A stretch of DNA of 64,000 bases from assembly GCA_030374765.1 (NCBI GenBank), contig JARGXX010000013.1:992001-1056000 (forward strand), given 5' to 3'. How positions within the stretch are numbered: position 1 is the stretch's first letter; every line of letters begins with the position of its first letter. This document shows positions 55,808-64,000 of this stretch, piece after piece. The notes beneath the pieces were generated by a model, which was not told where the DNA came from, made no database searches, and saw only the letters and a list, made by a program, of their open reading frames with translations. The position numbers were made by a program, and so were the translations under genes. Source of the stretch: Agarophyton chilense (lineage: Eukaryota; Rhodophyta; Florideophyceae; Gracilariales; Gracilariaceae).

Positions 55808-58800
55808 CTGCCGTCCAATCACCGAATGATTCGGAATCGCAACCTGCCGAAACAGAAAAGAAGCCCGTTCCGACGAGTTACGACCGGGTAGACCCCGTGA
55901 AAGAACTCGAGGAACTCGACCTCGGTCATGTACCGGAGTCACACCGTGAAAGTCTGCGTGAGATGTTACGGGAGTTTACCACAATGTGGGATGGCTCTCT
56001 TGGTGAGATAAATACAACGGAACACCGGATAGATTTATTGCCGAACACCCGACCGGTGGCTCAACACCCTTACAAGGCAGGCCCCAAGGCTCGAAAAGAG
56101 GAACAGTTCCAAGTGGACAAAATGCTCCGAGCTGGAGTGATCGAACCGGCTCAGTGGCCGTGGGCATCCCCAGTGGTACTGGCCCCGAAACCCGATGGGT
56201 CCTGGCGCTTTTGCATCGACTACCGTCGCTTGAATGATGTTACCGTCAAGGACGTGTATCCGATCCCACGAATGGATGAGTACATCGACTCTCTCGGCAC
56301 TGCTACCGTGTTCACGGCTTTGGACGCCAATTGGGGATATTGGCAGGTTCCCGTTAGGGAGGAGGACCAAGATAAGACTGCGTTTGTCTGTCACTCGGGA
56401 CTCTACCGTTTCAAACGGATGCCTTTTGGTCTAACCAATGCTCCTGCTACCTTTCAGCGTGCTATCCACATTTTGTTGGCCCGCTTTAAGTGGCGTACTT
56501 GCCTCGTCTATTTGGACGATATCATTGTATTCTCAGACAATCTGGATGACCATCTCACCCATTTCAGGGACATAAAGACCACGCTACGTGATGCTGGAAT
56601 AACCCTCAAACTGAGGAAATGTGAGTTCTTTACCGATACTGTGAAGGATCTCGGGCACATTATCCGTCCGGGACGTGTAATGATCGAGGAAGCTCGAGTG
56701 AGGTCCCTTCGCAAGGGGAAAGAACCCGCTACCCAGACGGAACTGCGCTCCTTTCTAGGATTGGTCAACGTCTACCGACGGTTATCCCTAACTTCGCTGA
56801 CACCGCGGCCCCCTTTAACGCGCTTCTGCGGAAAGGTCAACCACCTAAACTGGACCCCTTTACGTCCGCCCAGACGGATGCTTGTAACTCCCTTAGGGAG
56901 GCTGTCACATCAGCACCGATTCTATCGCTACCGAAACCCGGACTACTGTTTTCCGTGAACACGGACTCTAGCGACTACCAGGTAGGCTGTGCGCTCTTTC
57001 AAACTACTCCCGAAGGAGAACGCACACCCATTGGGTACTGGTCACGCTCGCTCAATGTCCACGAGCGGAACTACTCCGTGTCGGAGAAGGAGTGCCTCGC
57101 AGTTGTGTGGGCCCTCTCTACACTCCGCCCCTACCTCATGGGTGCACTTTACCGTTTACACGGATCACTCGTCCCTACGATGGCTCATGACCATCTCGGA
57201 ACCGTCAGGCCGCTTAATGCGTGGAGACTCCGCCTCGCGGAATATGACTTTGAAGTGATCTACAAGAAGGGCACTCAGAACGCACAAGCGGACGCGCTCT
57301 CGCGTTTACCCACGAATGGGGAAGCTCTAGCCGTCCATGACGAGGATATACCTTGCTTCGTCGTAGACGATGGAACACCGGGGGACCCGGATTGGTTACA
57401 CGATAAATGGAACGAAAGCCAGAATCAGATGATGATATTGACGCATTGCTCGTCTCGGACGATTCAGAGAAACCCCCGCCGGGTAATTTTGTGCCGATAC
57501 CCCCGGAGGAGATGGTCAGAGAACAGCAGGCTGACCCCTTCTGTACGAAGATTTGCGCCTGGCTTAATGGCGGTGCACAACTCCCTTTCAAGGTGAACGA
57601 TCTTGGATACCTCGTCAGGACGGTTCAGTCATCCCCACAAGTCGTGGTGCCGCATACTCTACAGTCTAGTGTTTTGCATCTATCGCACTATGCGAAACTT
57701 GGTTGACACGCCGGTGGACGGAAGCTCTACCTCACTTTGCGAAGGAATTTCTACTGGCCCGCCATGGCGGTGGATTGCTACGCAACGGTGCGGTTTTGTA
57801 CCGAATGTGCTAAGAATCGGGTGAAACTTCGCAAGTACTCAACGAAGTTGAAACTATTCCCGGCACGGGCTCCTCTCGAGTTTGTCGCCATTGACATCCT
57901 CGGTAAGCTCCTCACCACACGACGTGGACATAAGTTTTTACTCGTTATCACGGATCGTTTCTCAAAACTGGTTCGGACCGTACCTCTACGGAAGATATCC
58001 GCTTTCACGGTTGCACAAGCATTTGTAACCCATTGGGTATTCGTCTACGGCCCGCCGGTTAATCTTCTATCCGATAACGGAAAACAGTTCGCATCGCGAT
58101 TCTTCGAGGACGTGTGCAGGATTCTTGACATCAAGAACCTGTTCACAACGACCTATCACCCCCAGTGTAATGGGCAAGTGGAGCGGTTTAACCGAACGCT
58201 ATTAGCGTCTCTCCGTTCTTACGGGGCCGACCACCCAAAGACATGGAATTTATATACCGACGCCTTGACGTTCGCGTACAATATGCAGGTACACCGTACT
58301 ACGGGCTTGACTCCATTCGAACTGGTCTTGTCCCGCCCTCCGCCCGCTGTCGCGTTAGAACCCCAGCCCACGCTGGATGCGTTCCCTTCCGTGAAGGATT
58401 ATCGCCACAGGTGGAAAGAGTGGCTTACGAAGCTGATCCCGGTCGCCCGAAGCTCGATGGCTCGTGCCCAAGCCGCTTAAAAGCGTGATTTCGACTCTCG
58501 CGTACGCGGTAAGGCCCCGCCAATCAAAGCCGGTGACTTCGTCTTCGTTCGTAAGGAGTACTGGAACCCTGAAAAGGAAAAGAAGCACAAGCTTTCTTCC
58601 GTCGCGGACGGTCCTTACAAGGTCATTTCGGTGAAAGACGACACCATCGTGGTGGAAATTGTCGACGCTCATGAGCGGATCTCCCGCGACCGCGTCGTAC
58701 TCGCCCCGCCACCGACGTTAGAAGTAACCGAAATGGGTCAACAATCCCTCTCTGAGGATGATGGTGCTCGGCACACAACAGTGGCTCAGCCCACTGCCGT

Positions 58801-58960
58801 GGTTTCCAGACCTTCTGCGTTACCACACCCTACCCGGGGACTCTCTGACTTGCCGATCTTATCGGACCAAGGCCAGAATGGCCTCTCTTCTCTCACCCCA
58901 CGGCGCGGTGTCTACCCCCGCCCGTTGGGCGTTTCAACCACTCCCCATGCCGCTCCGTCT

Positions 58961-58976
58961 CAGGAGGGGGAGGAGG
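58961..58976 (+). other. Internal polypurine tract copy 2, element C
   Basis: CAGGAGGGGGAGGAGG in the linker, homologous to 14386 in B and 19181 in D, about 3.17 kb after copy 1. Confidence 0.6.
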
Positions 58977-60740
58977 CTCATAACTCTCGTCGAGAGACGG
59001 AAACCGCTTCGTCGCGTCATGACAACCGTGGTGCACGGACTCTTGAACACACCAGCAAGAACAACGGTGATCCGGACGTCCCGTCTACCGACGTGCCATC
59101 TCCGCATTTGCGCGCTACAGCCGTTGCTGAACCCTCTATGGGAAGCGCCACCGCATCTGCGTCTGATTGCACTCCCCACGGGGACTCTACTCGACAGGAC
59201 GCACCACGTAGTTGAAACCCTCTCGCCGAAGCGAAACCGAAATCGTCGCAGGATGCTGTTCGCCCTCGCGATACTGGACCGGCTATGCCGTCGAGCGTTG
59301 ACCCGCAGCCCGTGGGTCACGGTTCGTCGACACCAGCTAATCTGGAAAACTTAGAGCACGCCCTCGCAGGCCCCTCTAGGCCGAATCGATCGGAAGTGGT
59401 CCCTCGTACTGTACGGCAGGACACACCGCCTCAGCCGGGCAAGCACACCGTAGCAGACGGGAGATTCACACCCATCACGCTTGATGCTGGTTCAGAACCC
59501 GCGCGCAGTGGCGGACGCACTCCGAGTGTCTCGGTTGACCCCGACAGCGTTGTCGAAGGCGCACCGGTCACCCCGGAGGATGTGCCCGTCAAAGACGGAA
59601 GCACCTCGTCGCCGATTGAAGTTGAATACTCGAAAGGGATAGTTGAGGACGAACTTGCTCCCCGCAGGGGTTCCTCGCCGCGCACTTCGCCGCGCGTTGG
59701 TGAAAAAGGCACGGTTGACCCGGAGTTGCACGCCCGTCGCGGTACTTTGTCGCCAAAGCGAACAGACATACCGGCAGCGCCGTTGCACACGCCCTCACGT
59801 GAGGAGGCGGAACGCAGCAACGCTCGGAGTACTCTCAGCCATAAGCCGGACGTGTCACGTGACCAGACGACACCCGGCTCGGGAGATACGCCAATCAACG
59901 CCCAAGGCGGCTCACCCGGCAAGGCACAACGCCTCGTGATGAAACCGCCTCCCGCGTCAAGTCCAGCACCGTCGCGACGGATTTCACCCTGACGACTCGC
60001 GGAACGCGACCGCGAAACCCAGCCTTGGGATGAGTCCGCGTTCCCTCGAAGGGTGGCCTCTGCACGAGAACTCTCGGAAAGCATTCCGACCCAAAAACAG
60101 GGAGAATTGCCCCACGGGAAGGCCTTCGACCGAAGCCGTCGAACTGACGCTCTTCGTCATGACGCCTTGGCGGAAGCAACCCGCCAAGCGGCCAAGGCAA
60201 CCCGGAACCCGGTTCGTTCCCCTACCTAGGGCATGAAAAGGCAACGCCAACCCATGGACCCCTCGGGGGAAGGGCACAGTAGCCCACACGCACCTGCAGA
60301 CGTACCCCGGTTTGGTCCGGTAACGCGTACACCGCAAGGGCGGGAAGTCTACGAGAAGGAGTTCGTGGTCGACCACATAGTGGAGCACTCATACCATCCG
60401 GATGGTTATATTCAATACCTCGTCCGTTGGTACGGTTTAGGGCCCGAATGGGATTCGGATGAGCCGATGGAACATCTCCCACGTTCGAAGGTGGTGTCAT
60501 ATCACCGCAGAACGCGGACGGGAATCCCGGCATCGGTTGTTAAAGCCCAGGTGGGATAGCACCCACCTCGGTGGAAGAGAAAAGAGAAGTAGGATTTCTT
60601 GAGAACAGGCTAGTGAAGGAAGGTTTTGGGTTACACAAGTCACTTGGTTTTTTTATTCGAAGCTATCGATGGAATACCGAGCACTCGGGATACTACTCTA
60701 AGTCACAAGGGAAAACTTCCCATCGGGATCGCGTGCCCCG

Positions 60741-62444
60741 TCACGGGTTCAGCTCACCGCCCCCGGGTTGGTTACCTCCCTGGAGGCGGGTGATCAAGGC
60801 CTCGCGCATCGCGGCAACATCGCCACTCGCTGCGTTGGTCCCCAGCCCCACCTGTCGCAGGAACTGGGAGATCACGGCCGCTTGACCCGCCGGAGCGGAG
60901 CTCGCATCGCCTGGGGCGGACGCCCCACCACTTGGGAGAGTCACGGGTGGAACCGGAGGTGGTCCAGCTACCGCGTACTCCGACCCAGCCCCCGCGTGGT
61001 TATCCAAATCCATGTAAAGCGTGGCTGTCGTCCCCGCGTTATAGGGACCTTTCGCTTCGGATCCCTCGACCTCCGCCTCGGCGTACGCTTCCCCGTCGTC
61101 GGGTTCGTTGTCCACCATTGGATCGTCACCGTCGTAGACGTGGTAATATTCATCCGCGTCCACGAAACCGATCGGATGCCCCTCGGGGATATGGCGTGGT
61201 GCAAACCGGAGTTCGTTCGCTTCCTCCGCGGAGATTTCGTGCCCTTCCCAAGGGTCAAAGTATACTAAATCACCTCCCAAGGGAGTACGCCTTCCTGGTG
61301 ACAGGTCCTGACCCCGGCTACCCACGGTGCGCCCGCTTTGTTCAATCGGAACGGTGGTCCAGTCCAACTGGTCGATGTAATCGAGAAGACCCGCCACTTC
61401 TTCGGCGTTGGTTACTCCACCAAGTGAGATGCTCAGGTCCAGGCTGCGAATCGCGGACATCAACCGGAACGGGAGGAACCACAGTCTGTACTGGTCATAC
61501 ACCTCCCAGAGGATGAACACCGCCGCGCGGACTGCCCATTCGGTAATCACCACGGACCACAGTTTGGACTCGGGATCCTCGATGAGGTACGAACCGTAAT
61601 ACGTGATGACTGGTGGCAGCTCGATGTAACAGCCCCGGCAGGCCTCGAGGTTCGACCACCACGGTGGAATGAGGACATAGCGACCCCGTCGGCCGGCCAC
61701 GCGAAGGCGTTCGATCTCCACGTTCTGATACGGGACCAAATACCCGAATCGGGATCGTGCTCGACGCTCGAAGCGGATCAGGGCGAGGAAGTTGGCCCGC
61801 GCAAGTCGACGCATGTAGCGGAATTCTGCCCGGATAATCGGTCGCGTCCAGCACATGGCCTCTTGCCGTGCTATCAAGATGCCCCTCCACGAGAGTGTTT
61901 CCAAACCCACCAGGCGGTCGACGTAACCAATCTCACCTTGAGTGCGGCAAAGCCGAATGACGGTGCCGAGACCATCGGGGATGGGATATTCGAAAGGAGC
62001 CCGGCGAAGCCGTTGATGGCCAAGAAGGACGAAGGCCGCATGAGCGGAAGCCGAGGTTTCACTACCCCGGCGCGCCAAAGCGTGGACCGGAACCGCTACG
62101 CGGCGTCGCCAATCCAACGAAGTTGTCGCCACGACCGGAATATCGCCCGGAAGCATCCCATTTTCATCGGTGTACATCGCTATGAGCGCTTCGTTTAACA
62201 CCGCAATCGGGTGGAACCACGGCGCAAGCCGGAGAACGGACGCATGATGCCCATGATGGCGCCCGACAAGCATGTCGTATGGCGGCCACCCTCTCGGGGG
62301 GAACATTCCGTACGGAGCAGCAGCCGCGTTCGCGATAGGAATCTGCGGCGCAGCCGATGACGTGCTTTGCGGAAGCGGACCGGACCGGAAGCCGGAGAAG
62401 TACCCTGCAGGGAGACGGTTGGGTTGATTGTTTTGGTTGCTCAT
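60741..62444 (-). CDS. Intact antisense protein of element C, unknown function
   Basis: A 567-residue open frame on the strand opposite gag-pol, between the chromodomain and the 3' polypurine tract. The ATG at 62444 matches in position the ATG of the B copy; the frame is open 28 codons further but without ATG. Parts: low-complexity N-terminus leading to AGYFSG; a conserved block with APWFHPIAVLNEALIAMY and DWRRRVAV; a second block with WTRPIIRAEFRYMRRL, RFERRARSRFGYLVPY and CRGCYIELPPVITYYGSYL; hydrophobic AVRAAVFILWEVY; a third block with DYIDQLDWTTVPIE and LVYFDPWEGHEISAEEA; acidic then Ala/Gly/Pro-rich C-terminus. No signal peptide or known family was recognised. Antisense genes at this place are known in plant Ty3 elements such as Grande and Retand, but no similarity to them was established. 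Confidence 0.82.
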   Translation of the reverse strand: MSNQNNQPNRLPAGYFSGFRSGPLPQSTSSAAPQIPIANAAAAPYGMFPPRGWPPYDMLVGRHHGHHASVLRLAPWFHPIAVLNEALIAMYTDENGMLPGDIPVVATTSLDWRRRVAVPVHALARRGSETSASAHAAFVLLGHQRLRRAPFEYPIPDGLGTVIRLCRTQGEIGYVDRLVGLETLSWRGILIARQEAMCWTRPIIRAEFRYMRRLARANFLALIRFERRARSRFGYLVPYQNVEIERLRVAGRRGRYVLIPPWWSNLEACRGCYIELPPVITYYGSYLIEDPESKLWSVVITEWAVRAAVFILWEVYDQYRLWFLPFRLMSAIRSLDLSISLGGVTNAEEVAGLLDYIDQLDWTTVPIEQSGRTVGSRGQDLSPGRRTPLGGDLVYFDPWEGHEISAEEANELRFAPRHIPEGHPIGFVDADEYYHVYDGDDPMVDNEPDDGEAYAEAEVEGSEAKGPYNAGTTATLYMDLDNHAGAGSEYAVAGPPPVPPVTLPSGGASAPGDASSAPAGQAAVISQFLRQVGLGTNAASGDVAAMREALITRLQGGNQPGGGELNP

Positions 62445-62699
62445 CGGTGAGCGAAGAGGCCGGATGACCGGAAGAGGAGACCGGCGAAGCGAAAGACGAT
62501 GCCAAGGAATCGGAGGACTGGCACGCAAGGAGGCGGATTCGGTTGAGATAGAACGTTGAGAACGGTTGTTGCCAGGAGACTAGAGTTTTGCCGCACTGCG
62601 TTTGTTGGCATCGGATGAACTGGATCCCAGCGAGCTGGTTGTACTCTTATGCATTCGTCTCGGCGCGTCGCCCACCATTGCGGATGTCGTACTCGCGCC

Positions 62700-62715
62700 T
62701 AAGGAGGGGGATAGG
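62700..62715 (+). other. 3' polypurine tract of element C
   Basis: TAAGGAGGGGGATAGG ends three bases before the TG of the LTR at 62719. Confidence 0.75.
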
Positions 62716-62718
62716 ACG

Positions 62719-63634
62719 TGCAACCCTCGTGAGGGCCGTTTTCCAGGACTTGGTTGTTTTTCCGCCTCGGGCGATACTTGTGAGATCTATGGGATACCGC
62801 TACTAGAGGGCTGGCGTAGCCAGGTGTATACGCGTTGTACGCGAAGTGCACCGGCGGCCGTGCGCCGTTGCCCCGATTCGGGTGTGACTTATCCACGTGT
62901 ACCACGGGTGGCCCAGGACAGGTTGGCACAGCATAGCTGGATATTTCTCTATTTATTTAGCTTTATTACAATAGGTTAGGGAGCTCTTTACAGTATTCTA
63001 CGCTATATAGTACCAGGGCGATCTCGCCCTGACACTCAGTAAACCTGCCCAACCAGGGTTCTTGGCTCTAAGTCTTTTTCCGCTTTCGCGAGTCTTCCAC
63101 ACTCTACGGAGGTGAAGCCGCGTTACTAACGGTAGACTTATCCACCCTGCGTCAACAGGAGACTCACCGCTGTGAGCGTGTATATCTTTCATACCACTGC
63201 CGTGTTCTCGCCCCAGTATTGGGTTTGCTACATATTTCTTTTGGCTCTCGTGGCCCATGCCCCCGATCGCCCCCCACTGGGTGGTCCCCCCTTTATCGCT
63301 TACCCACTCTCGTGGTAGCTCCCCCTTTTGCTTTGTGCTTGGTTATTCGTGCCGCTCGCGCGTGTGCCGCGCGCCGGCTTACCGGGTTTACCGCCACTCC
63401 TGTGGGTGCATTACTCGATCTCGAGACTTGCCCACTCCCGTGGAATACAGCTCATACCTGGTCTGCTCCCTTCTAGCATCCCGCACACTCCCCGCTTGGC
63501 GTGCCGGTGAACCTCGGCCTTACACCCCGACTTAGTCGTGTTCACTCCGGAGAGGCTCCGTCGCCGTGCTACCCTCCTTGGATGAAGACTCGGACGTCTT
63601 CGTGTGTTTCCGCCGCCCGTGGCGTTGCACTACA
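62719..63634 (+). repeat. Shared LTR between element C and the next copy
   Basis: Begins TGCAACCCTCGTGAGGG, whose CCCTC/GAGGG is a perfect short hairpin, and ends CACTACA. It serves as 3' LTR of C and 5' LTR of the following copy. Confidence 0.88.
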
Positions 63635-64000
63635 AACTGGTCTCCCGACTTAGAAGGCTAGGGGGACCTGGTTTGGTTGTTTTTCACATTGCTATGCTGT
63701 CTTCTCTCGTCGAGATCTGCTTTCCAATTTCTTGGTTTGGACCCACTTGGTGGAAGCTTTTGTTGTCCTATTCTTAGTGGTCAACGCTACAACCATGTCA
63801 CGACTACCGTCGGAAGCGGAACCCGCGATCACGCGGAGCCGTTCCGTCAATGACGTGGTGCCTGCGGACCCTGGAAGGGTTCCCCCGCCGTTACCTCAAG
63901 CCGCTCCGAAAGGCAAGAGTAAGGGGTCGAACTCCTCCAAGAACAACAAGCTACTGCCTAAGGCGTCGAAGAATGGACCAAATTCTGGTGCTGGACCCGG
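63635..64000 (+). mobile_element. Start of a second element C copy, cut by the window end
   Basis: Primer site (63638) and leader are the same as 52534-52690, and gag starts with ATG at 63795 and runs to the edge. The first differences by eye from 52691 on are at the last 30 bases. It shows a tandem LTR-internal-LTR-internal array. Confidence 0.88.

Larger units (their letters stand above)
54817..60559 (+). pseudogene. pol: Pol of element C: PR, RT, RNase H, integrase, long linker, chromodomain
   Basis: Protease LDTGAGPNFIVES (about 55095); RT KPDGSWRFCIDYRRLNDV with YLDD (about 56510); RNase H TDSSDYQVGCALFQ and NYSVSEKECLAVVWAL; integrase zinc part CTECAKN and DDE core AIDILGKL, LLSDNGKQF, NGQVERFNRTL; and C-terminal domain DDTIVVEIVDAHERISRDRV. 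A Pro/Ser/acidic linker of nearly 550 codons follows, then a chromodomain (EFVVDHIVEHSYHPDGY, LVRWYGLGPEWDS, 60350-60480). Defects: frame changes near 56784, 57145, 57225 and 57405, and stops at 57704, 58478, 59213 and 59990. From 57407 to 60559 the coding parts stay in one frame, so the chromodomain is a Pol extension. Confidence 0.9.
51617..63634 (+). mobile_element. Ty3/gypsy element C, with both LTRs
   Basis: LTRs (51617-52530 and 62719-63634) enclose a primer site, gag, pol, long linker, chromodomain, a minus-strand gene and a polypurine tract. From about 51715 on the two LTRs differ by one base in some 815; the first 100 bases differ more. Gag has one stop, and pol has several frameshifts and stops, yet the antisense gene is intact. 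The right LTR is immediately followed by the start of another copy, so the element is part of a tandem. Confidence 0.9.

Noticed and set aside
62445..62528. Longer start for the antisense gene of C
   Set aside because: The 28 extra codons have no ATG and no counterpart before the B start at 17708.
1..64000. CRISPR arrays, bacterial operons or phage genes
   Set aside because: No regularly spaced repeats of that kind and no bacterial gene order; tRNA-iMet features, LTR elements and likely introns show a eukaryotic genome.

Overview
The window is eukaryotic nuclear DNA made mostly of nested LTR retrotransposons. A small island of host genes lies at about 43.6-49.5 kb. The host genes are D-2-hydroxyglutarate dehydrogenase, a bestrophin-type anion channel and a sterol C5-desaturase, all on the minus strand, plus an initiator tRNA-Met. 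Introns are absent or tiny (candidates of 45 and 52 bases). A bestrophin-like protein, few introns and heavy LTR load would fit an alga, perhaps a red alga, but the sequence does not settle this.

Layout. 1-3632: minus-strand, internally deleted Ty3/gypsy element A (LTR, gag, integrase, chromodomain; no protease or RT). 3633-5560: no recognisable gene. 5560-7079 and 18835-22600: a decayed plus-strand Ty3 element D, split by a complete Ty3 element B (7080-18834, LTRs of about 916 bp) and also hit by a solo LTR of family A (19226-19676). 22600-31560: a decayed minus-strand Ty3 element E. 31570-32015: 3' end fragment of a D-like element. 32290-33926: piggyBac-like transposase relic. 34270-34866: SET-domain relic. 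34927-35416: ZZ-finger relic. 35.7-38.4 kb: nothing coding recognised, but a hairpin cluster and a 21-bp minisatellite. 38413-42979: a Ty1/copia element with perfect 5-bp target duplications. 43609-49446: host genes. 50230-51600: PIF/Harbinger-like transposase relic. 51617-63634: Ty3 element C with its LTRs, followed directly by the start of a second copy sharing the LTR (63635-64000).

The Ty3 elements B, C, D and E form one lineage with an unusual architecture. Order: LTR, a primer-binding site (shared by A, B and C), gag with coiled coil and CCHC knuckle, pol in the -1 frame, a very long disordered linker, a chromodomain, then a long gene on the OPPOSITE strand between the chromodomain and the 3' LTR. 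The antisense gene is intact in C (567 codons), frameshifted in B, and recognisable as relics in D and E. The gag/pol junction carries a conserved A-rich heptamer-like run, the gag stop, and a hairpin 12 nt downstream, consistent with -1 frameshifting. B and C each carry three copies of the polypurine tract at roughly regular intervals of 3.2-3.7 kb, only the last of which abuts the 3' LTR. These three traits are the most interesting content of the window. All alignments here were done by eye.
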